The notes: generated by a model not told the origin, from the letters alone. A stretch of 64,000 nt of DNA from Stenogyne calaminthoides (GCA_037126765.1 JBBCBC010000043.1:4216001-4280000); one strand, 5' to 3'. Numbered from the stretch's first letter, positions 46,346 through 59,010 are shown. A program made the numbers and translations.

Positions 46346-47090
46346 TAAAATTCTTTTATTTTGTTATTTACGGATTCGCCATGTAGCATCTCGATTCACA
46401 GATTCGAGAATCGCACCCTTTTTAGGGGGCGGGTGCAAATCTAATTTTGCATTGTGAAACTTTTAGAAGAATCCGTGTATCACAGCATCTCATCTTAAAT
46501 TCTGAATTAATTCATTTGTATTATTTCCCTAATGCCAGATGTATTACCTTATATCTCGTATACATATCAACAGCTTCATTTCCATTGGAACCATCTGCAA
46601 TTTTGCCTGTCACCAACAAAAAATTTCTTGAGCAATACTTAATTAGCAGAATATAATAATAAAATATAATACAATATATATAGAGAGGGAGAGAGAGAAA
46701 GAGAAAGACCAGGAGTTGTCAAGGTGAAAGCATCCCAAACGCTAAGACCTCTACCACCTTTTGCAGCACCCCCCTCAATCTAAATTATATTTAACAAGAA
46801 AAAATAACAAATATTAAAATAAGAAAATTAAATTAGTTACAATGTGATGGTTAATTAGTGCATGCCATGAATATATGTTGCTGAGAAAAAATTACCTGGT
46901 AAGCAGAGGTAGCTGTTCCGAAAACGAAATCATAAGGGAAATCGTTACGACTGATTTTGCTGTATTCAGTCTCAATTTCTGGAGCTGGCACTGCTTCTAT
47001 GCTGTTGGCCATTCTTTCTCTCTCAACTCTCTGGATAATATATACTGCTTGAGGATTTAATTGTGGATTTAATCAACATGCAACTTCACT

Positions 47091-47098
47091 TATTTATA
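47091..47098 (-). promoter_or_regulatory. TATA box of GH1-C
   Basis: TATAAATA on the minus strand, 79 bases before the ATG. Confidence 0.65.
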
Positions 47099-49382
47099 GC
47101 TCTCCAAATATTGCAAGTGTCACATCATGATAAATAAACTATATAAGGAAAGAATCAATGATTATCAGAATATATAAAGGAGTGGTATCTTTCCTAATTA
47201 ACCATACAAGGAAAGAATAATACACTTAAGGCACAAGATAAGTAAAAATTATGGGTGGGGTCATGTGGACCATCAATAATAGCCTGAGAATTTAAAACAG
47301 AATCAAACAAAAAAAAAGGAGATGAATACTGACTTGACATGCAATTAAGTCCTGTATTGAGTTAAAATATCTTGTCCAATGTCCTTCACTCAAGGATATG
47401 TGTACTATTTCTGACTTGTTTAAAGCATAGGAGAAGCAAGGACCGTAACTTTAAAAAGTAGTAATTTCATACCTAATTAGATCGAATGACCCGATTCCAG
47501 CTCAAATTAGGATTATTCGGGCTAATTTGACCTAAAATTGTTGCTTTTAAAAGTTACAGTCTTTGTTTTACCAAGCCCCCTGAAGTTATGGTCCTTAAAA
47601 AAATACAACTGTTTTAAGAGCTTATAAGATGTATTTTTCAAGTATCTTATAAGTTGTTAAAGTGTTTGACTAATAAAACTTATAAGCTCTTTGATAATTT
47701 AAGATAAACATTTTTTATTTTAATATAGAATCATTATTATTTTTTATTTGACAAAAACTTGTATAGACCTGGTTCATGCTATGAACTCGGTTATATAAGT
47801 ATCACTGTTACATACAAAAACTCTCACTGTTATGTATAAAAACTATCACTGTTATGAACAAAAACAATCACTGTTTATAAAATGCTTTATGTTTTTAAAC
47901 AGTGAAAGTTTTTGTGCATAACAGTGATAGTTTTTTCACATAACAGTGATACAGTTCATGTGTGAACCTGGTTCACATGAGTGTTACTCATTTTATTTAG
48001 ATGGGGTGGATGGCCGGCGTGCGGGATTGGGAGTGGCTGGGGTTATAAGTTATTAACAAAATAAGTTGGGTTAGTCAACTTATATTTTTTTGAACTTATA
48101 AGTTGCAAATAACTTATTTTAAAATTTTATAAGTTGTTAAACATCTTATTTTACTAAATACTTTTACAAAACTTATCTGCTCGACCAAACAAGCTCTTAA
48201 TTAATCAACTATATAAGGAAAGAATCATAAACTTTTTTTGAGAGGAATAATCAACTATATAAGGAAAGAATCCTAAACTTAAAAGGCACAAGATAAGTAC
48301 AAATTATCTCTTGCAATTATCCCCTTTAATCAAGACGTGTGGTCATGTGGACCATCAATTGCCTGAGAATTTAAAACCAACAAAAAAAAGGAGATTAATA
48401 CTGACTTGACACCAAGGCCGTTCTGTATTGACTTAAAAGATCTTGTCCAATAGGCTTCACACAAGGATATGTACTTTTTTGCGGATTGGCTTGCGAACCC
48501 ATATGAATGTTGTGGAGCTAATTGTAATGTGTGATAGGAGAGCATCATATATTATATATTTTAAGTTGTATGGGCTGAGTACCCCTTGTGCTCTTTCTAA
48601 TACAATTCCTTTCTCTGATAAAAAAAATAAAATAAAATTTAAGCATAAGCCAATATTGTAGCTAGCATTATATAACCATATGTACATGTATGACTTCTGA
48701 ACCTTGCTCAAGACATTAAGGAGGTGTTTTGAAATTCTATAAAGTGCTCAAAAAAAAAAAAGTGCTTATGAGTTTTGTATTGAGTTTGCAAGCACCCCAT
48801 AAACTAACACATTCTTATTATAACAACCAAGAGAGTTTCTCGTCCCATAAATTTGGCCATAAATAGATTTAGTCACAAAATTAACTTTTCGTCGATTTAG
48901 TCCCAATTTTTCTGACAATGTACCATTCACGTCCCAAATTCCCCAAAAAACGCAAATCGACACCATATCCGGTTGCGGGAGTTGCACATGCCGGGTAAAA
49001 TTGGGGGTTTTCGTCATAGGTGCTGACTGGGCTACCATGTTTAATTTAATTCAATAAATTTAAGGGGGAAAAAAGAAGAAGAAATAGTCAGCTTCTTCCC
49101 TATTTCACGCCACCATGCATCACTGTTATTTAAGGAAAAAATTGGATTGAATCTATTTAGGGCCAAAGTTATGAACGATTTTTTATTTAAACTCACCGCC
49201 TCTTGGCAAAATTGGGGAGGGCGACAACGTCAACGGATTTATGGATGAACAAATTGGGGGAATGCCCGTTCTAAAAAATTTGGGGAAATACTTTTATTAT
49301 ATAATGATGTGTGTGTCATTTAATTGCCAGGTGTGTTAAATTGTGAAAGAATTCCGTCTCATCTAAAAGTCCGAACTTGTAG
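47099..49382. promoter_or_regulatory. GH1-C upstream region and spacer
   Basis: Copy of 33155-35429: repeated TATAAGGAAAGAATC blocks, inverted repeat at 47425-47600, hairpin at 47766-47984, LINE tail at 48471-48640. No gene. Confidence 0.55.
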
Positions 49383-49387
49383 AGAAG

Positions 49388-50772
49388 TGATAAGTAGGAA
49401 ATTGTGCATATTTTTAGTTGTTTAAGTGCAATTTTATTGTACTCGATTATGTTAGAATTGCATATTTTTCTACTTATGTGTATTTTGATGGTGAAATTCT
49501 ACACTTGATCTATTTGTTGTGTTTTTGGGTGATTTTAGGATCTTCTTGGAACACTTTAATTAAGCCTGAGACGAGCTACATGAGAAGATATATTGAACCT
49601 GAGCTGATCGTTTTGATACGAAGAAAAAGCCCAACACCGGAAGACCAGTGCTGGGCCACGCAACTATACATGAAATAATGCCCACGAGTCAAGGCCCATA
49701 ATTTATTTGATTAGAGTTGACCAAATTGTTAATTGCGTGGAAAAGGCTACAGGCTTTGATTAAGCCCATGATTAAATAATTGTTGATCAAGGATATTGGT
49801 CACGTTATGCTGATAGATAAAAAATGCTTTGACCAAAGCCCATGATGATACTAATTGACCTAATACATATAAAGCCTTGGAAAGAAGAGTTGCACGGCAA
49901 TTTTTGGAATAGATAGCAGAATCACGACGCCAACTTGGAGAGGGCATACAGGACACGGCTGCGGTTTTGAGAGTCGTATTTAGTTAGTTTTATTTTATCC
50001 CAACTCCGGGAATTTCTGAACCCGTGCTTAATTTTGATGTTTTGATTCAAGACGTTTATGATATTTGTTTTTGGATTGTTTAATTTATCTGGTTTAAATT
50101 CTTGCGTATTGGAATTAATTGATTTAGATTGATCACCTAGGTTAATTGTTTTAATATGTCTGTTAAGTCTAAGCATGTAATCCGTGTAATTGTTATATGT
50201 GGAGACTCTTGGTAACAACTAGTGGATTCACTAGGGTGAATTAGACCAGGTTCTTACGGGTCGAGCTAAGTGTACTTGGGAATCTGTTTGCTCTCTATCC
50301 TAGGGTTTAATGCTTTTAACTGGGTTAAATCTACGGGCTAACCTAGACTGCTTAGTTAAAAAGGTTTTCTTGAAGGGGCATCTTTTCATTTAAATAAACT
50401 TAAGGGATAAGACCGAGAAATCGAAGCGCTTTTGATTCCTGAGGGGCATTAATCTTGAAATCGGATAAAGTAAACGTTGAGGTTGATTTATCATGTTAAG
50501 TCGGGGGATGAATGAACCGCGATTTGGGATACTTATCTATTATTGAATTTTATTTATTTAATTAATTGTTGGTTTCTTAGTAATTTATTATTTTTATTAG
50601 TAGTTATAGAAATCCAATCCAACCCCCTTTTCTTGTTTGTCCCTATAAATTCATACAATTAGCATAACAATTATTCTACGTTCCCTGTGGATCGACCCCT
50701 TACTTGCCACTACTACGAGTTAGTAGGGTAGATTTGGGTATTTATTTTTGTCGCACCTCGACAGTGCGGTCA
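49388..50772 (+). mobile_element. Solo gypsy LTR (copy 2)
   Basis: 1385 bp, same length as 35435-36819. Left target site has mutated to AGAAG; right is AGAGG (50773-50777). Confidence 0.8.
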
Positions 50773-50801
50773 AGAGGTGCATAATTAATTCGTTTATTTG
50801 A

Positions 50802-51712
50802 GCTATATACTTCCTAGATTATTTTTATTGTGAAGTGATAAAGGCAAGAGTGTGAGGGAGTTAGGGGAGTGGGGAGATGAGGGAGAATGGGAATGGAAAT
50901 TAAATTGGAGAAGGAACTTTTTTGAGTGGGAGGGTGATTTATATAACAGTTTACTTAATGTCATTAGCAGGTACAATCCGCGTAATGGGAAGGCTGATTC
51001 ATGGATATGGATCTTGGAGAATGAAGGGATATACACTACGATATCGGCTTACTCAGTGTTAGCCGAGAGAGCGGAGGAAAGTGGAGAATTAGATTCGTTG
51101 TGGAAGAAAGTTTGGAGTGCTCTTGTTCCGGGCAAAGTTAAAATTTTGGCTTAAGAGAGCATTCCTACAGAGAGTTGCAACAAAGAAAAACCTTGCAAAG
51201 AGGGGAGTATTTGTTGGCCAAAATCTGTGCATGTTGTGTCAAAGCAATGAAGAAAATGAAAATCATCTTTTCGCCGAATGCACCTTTGTGTACAAACTTT
51301 GGACAAAACTATGGGGATGGCTTGGGATAACTATGGTCAGCCATACTTCTCTACATACCAACTTCTTATTGCACGGAGCTGCAAAACCTCGGAAAATCAA
51401 AGCAAAAGCATGGAACGCTCTGTGGTTGGGATTGGTATGGGGCACATGGAAGCACAGAAATTCGGTAATTTTCAATGGAACCACCCCCAAAGTTGAGGAA
51501 TGTTTTGATCTCTTTCGTGTTAGAGTTTGGAATTGGATAACAATTAGAGGTAGCTTGAGTTCTATTTACTGTGTTAACGATTGGATTGAAAACCCGATGA
51601 TATGTTTAGAACAAGTATAGGCGCTGAGTTCACTTTGTAATAGTTGTACTTCTTGTATGGGTTGAGTACCCCTTGTACTCGATTCTATATATATTGTTGT
51701 TTTCCAAAAAAA
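50802..51712 (+). mobile_element. 5'-truncated LINE with zf-RVT domain (copy 2)
   Basis: CGTTTATTTGA at 50791-50801 and 51713-51723. Frame 51117-51620 reads through the zinc motif to the C-terminus (NDWIENPMICLEQV), whereas copy 1 is shifted. Confidence 0.85.
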
Positions 51713-51819
51713 CGTTTATTTGATTTCCCTCAGCAAATTGTGTCAACTCAATGTCTAAAATACGAGTCTCACCTGAATCCCCACTTTAAAATGGCACGTG
51801 ATCGGCACATGGGTGAAAT

Positions 51820-52439
51820 CAGGGGCGGAAGCAGGAATTTTTTTCAGGTAAGGCACAAATTAGTGGTGGCCTGGTGGGTGACACCTAAATTTTTATGTAA
51901 TGTAAGCCATTATATACATACACTTGCAGGAGCAGTAAGTACCAAAAAGAAAAACAGAGCACACTAATATTGCCTAAACAAATTGATTCTTCTTCGCTAT
52001 AAACAAAAACTAATATTGCCTAAACAATTTCTAGTGACCAAAACACAATAACGTTAAATTGAAACCATCAATTTTTAATTTCTACTGATTTAAACTTGGA
52101 AAATTTTGGAAAAATCCCCAAACAAATTTACTTCGAAAAGGCGAAAACGAGCACGAAGAAATCTCTACTTCTTAGTTCAGTTCAATCGAGCAAAAAAGAG
52201 TCATAGAACACCGAGTCGGCCGACACCGTGCCCTTCTTTCTCAATTCTTGTTCACGCCGCAGAGGAGAGAAGAGAAGAGTTTGCTTGTTTTGAGAATTGG
52301 GGGAATACTGGAAGACCGTTGTTTGTTTAATTTTAATAAAAAATAATTCTTAAATTTTTTAAGGGTATATATGGTACTTCATGTCAAAATTTGAGGTGGG
52401 ACACTTGCCCTCCCTGGACTAGGCGTACGTCCGCCCCTG
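51820..52439. mobile_element. hAT-type MITE (copy 2)
   Basis: 620 bp, ends CAGGGGCGGAAG and inverse CAGGGGCGGACG. Flanks GGTGAAAT and GGTGAAAG. Confidence 0.8.
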
Positions 52440-55289
52440 GGTGAAAGGATGTCGTTTTGGGTGATTTCCGGCAACACGAGATGAAAATTGAGGAGTTTTA
52501 AGTAGTTATGGAAAATCAATCATTCCAAAAAATAGTTATGGGAGAATAATTGAGCAATTCAAGTAGATATGAGACTAAATCATTTTAAAAAATAGATGTT
52601 GAACAAAATAAAAACAAATGTGCAAAATTATGAAATCATTTGTGATTTAATCCCTAGCCATGTGTATTAAAATACTACCCGCGCGAACTGAATATTTTGG
52701 CATGATTAAGAAGCTCTTATTCCATATAGCAAACATACCGAACCATACATTGCATAATACATATAAATGCGTGTAAGCACTCCATTTCAACAACCCAAAA
52801 ACAAAGACGACAAAGCAAATAAACAGTCTCACTCAAAACCCTTATTAAAAAGGCCCATGCATGCAAGCATGGGTCCAATAAGACATAATTAAAAACATAC
52901 GATGTAAATCATCCCAAATCTATATGTGTATCAATCAACCCATTCGAAATTGTCACACCATGACCATGCAAAGTAGCCCTTCACTTTCACACCCTTGACT
53001 TCCCCATCCTTCTTGTTATAACTGCGATAATAATTAGGTAGAGTTAGCTAAAATAATTAAAATAATATAATTTATATTAAAAAAAAATTAAAGACTAAAG
53101 ATTAAAGATTAAATATATTATTCCATTGCTTTTAGGATATTGCCAAGATGATCTCGGTAATAATTCACCCTCATCTTGTCTCTACATGCGTCAGCAGCAG
53201 TAAGCTTGACATTCTTCAAATCAGCAACCCCTAAACACAACGATTAGTGCAATAATTATATTACTTCTCATTAGATCATATAATTAAAGCATGGGTTTGG
53301 GTTCAAATTTATTTAGTTAACAACTCAGATATTACTATTTACCATTTTCTGTAATGTATATATCAGGGAGATTGTAAGTGCAGTTGTTGTATGTTTTGTC
53401 CACGTATTTCAAGAGCTTGTGAATTCCCCATGGCACTATGCTCAGCCACTTAGCACCAGACTGAATATCAGATGAGAAAATAAATTAATAAGAAATAATC
53501 AGACATATCAATTTAGTTAATTATATGTAACATAAATTTAATAATTATTCTTAAACGCACATGGGATCTTCTATTTACTGCGGGATTGTCCAATTTTAGT
53601 CTTACATGTTTTGGTCTTTTTGGAGTAAATTTTTGTCCGTATAGGCCAAAACGTTAAAACATACAGGACTAACATTGGACACAAACAAAATTTTTAGTCT
53701 GTATATGTTTATACTTTATCAATTTTGGTCGAAAAATAGTCTTTTTGGACCAAAAGTGACACCAAAAAGTTAAAAATTGAAAAAGTAAAAATTGCAGGAT
53801 TAATATTGGACATGACCTAAGTTACAGGATGATTGTTGATATTAACTCTAATTTTATACTATACATATACGTACGTACAACTGGTGATCGGAGTAAAATA
53901 TAAACTTGAAATATTGCACGAAATTATTGTAAACCTTACCTTTGGACCTATGCGTTTTCCATCCTTTTTTCCTGTCAAAATAATATCAATTTATACACGT
54001 TGATTTAGTTCAGAATATATAGAGAGGACAATGTTAGGGTTTTGTGATTATACTTTGTGTGTGTATTCTAATCTGCTGATCTTTGTTGTAGCCAGCCGTG
54101 ACGTCAGGTTTGGGATCATTTTCAACATAATAGGCTGTGTAATAGTTTAATCCCAGAAAATCCCCTTTGAGCAAATCTGATTCTTCATCTGTAAATGATG
54201 CAAGATTTTCTTTGGGTACAAAATCGATCATATTTTGAGGGTAACGACCAGTTAAAACAGGCTCCAAATACCTGGAATATTAATTAATGATTTTTATTAA
54301 AATGGATTAATCGGTGGAGTAGTGAAATGAAACTTAATAATGAAAAAATGATAAACTAATTCGTACCATCCCAACGTAAAATCAAGAGCTCTTGTAGCAG
54401 CATCTATGTCTTTTTGTTCCTGACTATATGGTGCAAACCAGTAAGTGACAAGCGTTATTCCAATGATTCCAGTGAGTAACCTTAATTTTAAAAAAAAAGA
54501 TCTAACTATTGATTAATTTCTAACATGATAGAATCCATGCACCGTTCAAAAAAATTTATGGAGTCAAACAAAGTAACAACTCATGATTACAATTCAACAA
54601 TTGGATTTTCTTATGGAGTCAAATTAATATCAATATATAGATTAGGGTAACTTTTTTCCTTTTCTTTTTTTTTTTATAAGGGAGAGCCGAGAAACTCTCC
54701 CACCCGTCATTAAATTCCAAAACAGTACTAGCTTGCGCGTACCTTAAATCGGGTCCTGTATGATTCGACTGCGGCTGCATGAGCAAGGAGCAAGTTTCTT
54801 CCAACAGTGTATGAATCTTTAGCCAGATTCGTAACGTAATCGGAGATGAACTTAGGAGGATCATCACTAGCATTTGACATTATGGTCATGGTTTGTTCAT
54901 TAGGAGCACCGTATTTAACTAAATCAAGATGTGTCTCCACTCCTGTAAATCCTCTGTAAGGAACGAAATTATATCCGGGACGTTGAGCGCGCGCGAACCC
55001 AGAAATTAAAGTTTCTACTGTAAAATTTGTGTTCTCATCCGAGTCCTCATCCGACGAATCTGATTTTGGAGGATTAGGCCTAACATTAGGGTCGAGTTTA
55101 CCAGGTGGAAAAGTGCAGCCAACATATCCATGGATAGCTTAAGTGGTTGGCTCGTTTAAAGTGATCCAGTATTTGACCCGATCGACAAATTCCCAGAAGC
55201 ACAATTCCGTCGTAATCGCGGAAATCATTGCTGTTTTAGATAATTAAATCATACCAATATAATTTCAGTTAGTCTGCATTATAATACAC

Positions 55290-55600
55290 GGGAAAAATAT
55301 TTTTTTAGGACAATAACTTAGAGGGTTGTTTTGAAGGACAATAATTTTACGAACTCGAAAATATAGGACAATATGTTTTAAAATATGTAAATATAGAACA
55401 ATATGTTTTAAAATCTGTAAATGTAGGACAATCTAGCCCTAATAAGCCCAAATCGGGCTGAAATGTCACGTTAGATTTTGGCTTATTTAGCCTTGATTAT
55501 GCTACATTTATAGATTTTAAAACATATTATCCAATATTTCCAAGCCCGTGAAATTATTGTCCTTAAAACACAACACCTAAGTTATTGTCCTAAGTAATTT
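55290..55600. mobile_element. Hairpin MITE, 30-bp-unit family, in GH1-D intron 5
   Basis: GGGAAAAATATTTTTTTAGG start, three 30-bp units, core CTAGCCCTAATAAGCCCAAA, inverse arm shortened. A Stowaway-type scrap (GGGACGGAGGGAGTA) follows at about 55644-55658. Confidence 0.65.
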
Positions 55601-56383
55601 TTTTCTTGATTTTCGTGCCCAGATCAGTGCAAAAACTAATGTGGGACGGAGGGAGTACTTAACTAATTATGATTTTTTTTTAAATTTAGATTAAATTCTT
55701 ACACAACATCTTTGCTCAAGAAGCCACCATATTCTTGTTCGAGTGTAAAAGGAAGGTCCCAATGAAAGAGAGTGACGTAGGGTGTTCAATTTCATTGGCA
55801 AGGAGAGTGTTGATCAAATCATTGTAGTAGTCGACTCCTTCTCTGTTCACGCCAAGACTGAGCTTTCCACCTATATATATAGTAAAAATTGGAAAACAAA
55901 ATTAATAAATTAAGAGGAAGTTTTGTGTAAGATATACGTACGAAACTTCAATTAGCATGTTTTTGATCAATTTTAACTTAGAAACATCAACTCATTTCAT
56001 CTGATCTTTAAAAAATGGTACCAATATCAAAGAATAAGAACTTTGAAAGAGTCTCAGACTAGATTTTTTATTAGTCAAAATATTAGTACTTAGACGTACA
56101 TGCAATATTAGCACTTTTAAGAAAAGCGACAGAAAATTTGCGGATCTTTCAAAGGTCAACAGGATCTGATCGAGTCTTCCCAAAAAAATCGTGCAAACAC
56201 GCTATCAAATATGTGTTATTATAACTTAAAGACAAATATATGTTACTCTATAGTTGATAAGTATGTGTTATTGCAAGGACAAAGTAACACTTCTTTTTCC
56301 TTACAGTAACACATATTTATCTTTATAGTCATACATATCTGAGAGCCTAATACTCTACACATTGAACTATAAACATATCAGTA

Positions 56384-56689
56384 GAGTAAAATTTATTTTT
56401 GGTCCCGTAGGACATGGTACCTCACGATTTTGGTCCCAACACCCACCACTTTGGTCCCAAAACCAGTTTTTTATGTAGTTTTGATCTCTTTTTATGTTTT
56501 CCATTAAAGTCGGCTGCAGTTTTTGTCCAATAGGATAAGGTTTGGGACCAAAAGAGCAGTTGAACTTAACGAATTTCGTAATGGAAGGACCAAAACTGCA
56601 TGAAAAATTCTTACGAGACCAAAGTGATTAGTATTGAGACCAAAATCGTGAGGTCCCATGTCTTGTGGGACCAAAAATGAATTTTACTC
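56384..56689. mobile_element. Inverted-repeat MITE (GGTCCC family), second copy
   Basis: 306 bp, GAGTAAAATTTATTTTTGG to AATGAATTTTACTC, homologous to 22617-22911. No clear target duplication. In GH1-D intron 4. Confidence 0.7.
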
Positions 56690-57752
56690 CATACTATATG
56701 TACTTATTGTAGTACGTATAAATAATTAAATATATACGACTTTGATTACCGGGCAATATTCTCGACCATGATATGGAAAACCTGTAGGCATCGAATCCCA
56801 TGTTCTTCATCATCTTAATATCTTCCTGAAAATAAATGCATAACTTGTTTTCTTAGTGAACTATTCATCATACATTATACGTACATGATACATACATATA
56901 GATAGCATATTTTAGCTGTAAATTACCTTATACTTTGTATACATATCAACAGCTTCGTTTCCATTGGATCCATCTGTGATTTTGCCTGTTACCAACAAAA
57001 AATTTTCTTTAGCTATTAATATTTAGCCGTATATAATATAGGGACAAACTATGTTTTCCTCTGTATTAAATCATCGTTCAAACTCTTTTTTGTCCTACCA
57101 AAAAAAAAAAAAAAAAATTGTTCTTTTATGACATATTTATCCTTACTAAAAAGAGCCGTGCACGGGAAATGGCGCGTAGGTCGCGCATAGGTGGCTCATG
57201 GGAGTGGGGGGATAGACATTCATGTAATAGTGGTAAATATGTCATAAAAGGAAAAAAAAAAATTCATCAAGAGTAGGACAAACAAGTGTTCCATTAATAA
57301 ATTAATAAAGGGAATTCCTGCCAATTTTTTGTATAACATATGTATGCATGAATATATCTGTAGAGAGATAGAAACCAGGAGTTCTCAAGGTGAAAGCATC
57401 CCAGACGCTAAGACCTCTACCACCTTTTGCAGCACCTCCCTCAACATATAATATATATTTAAGAAAAAAATAAGAACAAATATTTAAATAAGAAAAATAA
57501 ATTACAATGGTGCATGCCATGAATATATATACACATTGTTCAGAAAAATAATTTAACCTGGTAAGCAGATGTAGCAGTTCCAAAAACGAAATCAGGAGGG
57601 AAATCGTTACGACTGATTTTGCTGTATTTAGTCTCAACTTCTTGAGCTGGCACTGCTTCTTTGCTGCTGGCCATTCTTTTTCTCTCAACTCTCTGGATAA
57701 TATATATTGCTTGAGGATTTAATTGTGGATTTAATCAACATGCAGCTTCACT

Positions 57753-57760
57753 TATTTATA
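57753..57760 (-). promoter_or_regulatory. TATA box of GH1-D
   Basis: TATAAATA on the minus strand, 79 bases before the ATG. The PIF element at 57896 lies only about 220 bases upstream of the ATG and separates this box from the rest of the promoter block. Confidence 0.65.
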
Positions 57761-57920
57761 GCTCTCCAAATAGTGCGCAAGTGTCGCAACATGATGATAA
57801 ATAAACTATATAAGGAGAGAACCAATGATTATCAGAATATATAAAGGAGTGGTATCTTTCTTAATTAACCATACAAGGAAAGAATACTACACTTAGGCCC
57901 CGTTTGGTAGGCCTGAAAAC

Positions 57921-58363
57921 TGTTGGGTTATGGAGCCTGAGTGAAACGGGGATGCAGAGGCGTGAGGCGCTCGACCAGTGCTCGAGGTCGAGCACTATTG
58001 CTAGGTCGAGCGCCCCCCTATCCAGCGCCATGAGGGCGCTCGAGCTAGATAGTTGATCGAGCAGAACCGCTCGACCAAATGCCCTGGTCGAGCGGTTCCG
58101 GAGGCCGAAACGCGGATTAGGGCTTCGGCCCAGTTTCATCTTTTAGGGTTTCGGTTTTTTGTATAAATACCCCCCTGACTCCCCTATTGTATCTTGCACT
58201 ACTTGCACTATCTTGTATGGTCATACAAGTAGAAATAGTAGATCTCTCTGGCTTGGTAGTGCCCCAGATCAAGTCGGTTTGATTTAACCGGGTAACCAAA
58301 TTGTTTGTTTCTAAATTCCTAGTTCTATTATTTTCTCCATAATTGCTTGTTTAATCCCTAACA
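57921..58363 (+). repeat. 5' LTR of nested element
   Basis: 443 bp, GC-rich left half with CGCTCGACCA / GGTCGAGCG motifs; TATA-like TGTATAAATAC at about 58160. Confidence 0.88.
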
Positions 58364-58626
58364 ACTGGTATCAGAGCATCTCGTTAGAGGTATCTGTGGA
58401 AAGCAATTATGATGGCTGAAGGGAAATCGCCTGTTGAGAAGTTTGACGGAACGGATTTCGGATTTGGCTTCGTTCGGTATGGGGCCGGGCACAACCACTG
58501 AACGTCTGAGAACACACAAGGCGCTCGAGCAAGCTGGTTGGTCGAGCAGAACCGCTCGACCAAAGCCCCAGGTCGAGCGGGTTCCGTAGGCAGTTCGCGG
58601 AGTATGGGGCGTTGCTTGGAGTAGGT

Positions 58627-59010
58627 GGTTGGATGCAAGATCAAGATGGGCGTTGACATGTGGCTGAGATCGTTATATCGGGTTGATGCAAGATCAAGAT
58701 GGGGCGTTGACCGCGCATTTGAGATCGTTGTATCAGGTTGGATGCAAGATCAAGATGGGCGTTGACATGTGGCTGAGATCATTGTATCAGGTTGGATGCA
58801 AGATCAAGATGGGCGTTTGACACGTGGCTGAGATCGTTGTATCAGGTTGGATGCAAGATCAAGATGGGCGTTTGACACGTGCCTGAGATCGTTGTATCAG
58901 GTTGGATGCAAGATCAAGATGGGCGTTTGACACGTGCCTGAGATCGTTGTATCAGGTTGGTTCATGCAAGATCAAGAAGGACGTTGACACGTGCCTGAGA
59001 TCGTGTGGGA
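58627..59010 (+). repeat. About seven tandem copies of a 54-57 bp unit
   Basis: Unit GGTTGGATGCAAGATCAAGA followed by TGGGCGTTTGACACGTG and TGAGATCGTTGTATCA. Spacing varies by 1-4 bp. Fills the internal region of the nested LTR element where gag should continue. Confidence 0.88.

Larger units (their letters stand above)
42982..47012 (-). pseudogene. GH1-C 5' half: beta-glucosidase exons 1-6 only
   Basis: Copy of the GH1-B 5' half. Exons: 1 46896-47012, 2 46710-46779, 3 46548-46606, 4 44987-45062, 5 43961-44126, 6 42982-43426. No frameshift or stop found; first residues MANSIEAVPAPE, acid/base in TLNEP, 229 codons. Small changes against GH1-B: V to I at the start of exon 2, M to L in exon 4 (IKLMKNMGF), intron 3 acceptor CAG to AAG. 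Exons 7-10 are absent; beyond exon 6 lies the CID7 segment. Exon 6 ends in phase 0, and the CID7 exon 39469-39892 begins in phase 0, so a read-through splice would stay in frame. The truncated product lacks the ITENG nucleophile and cannot be a GH1 enzyme. Confidence 0.85.
42324..53272. repeat. Tandem duplication, copy 2 (10.95 kb)
   Basis: Partner of 28320-39379. Runs on into GH1-D intron 10 at the right, so its right border is the original, undisturbed sequence; the left border of copy 1 is the original one in GH1-B. Confidence 0.95.
52931..57674 (-). pseudogene. GH1-D: family-1 beta-glucosidase pseudogene
   Basis: Exons (minus): 1 57558-57674, 2 57376-57445, 3 56927-56985, 4 56750-56825, 5 55703-55870, 6 54743-55230, 7 about 54367-54480, 8 about 54054-54271, 9 53940-53971, 10 53343-53460, 11 53122-53230, 12 52934-53021 with TGA 52931-52933. 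Start MASSKEAVPAQEVETKYSK; motifs FVFGTATSAYQ, RFSISWSR, TLNEP, ITENG, GYFAWSW. Lesions: intron 1 acceptor AG to AT, with an AG six bases on that would keep frame but drop V-E; 2-bp insertion in exon 5 near 55783; 1-bp insertion near 55210 and TAA replacing Tyr right after NEPTT in exon 6; degenerate exon 7 acceptor; 6-bp loss in exon 8; exon 11 donor GT to AT; TGA at the GYT motif. The exon 6 loop is acidic (SDSSDEDSDEN). Not functional as a glucosidase. Confidence 0.87.

Noticed and set aside
28320..53272. Two alleles joined by mis-assembly
   Set aside because: The unique CID7 DNA between the copies and different flanking exons at each outer border argue for a true duplication, though long reads should confirm.
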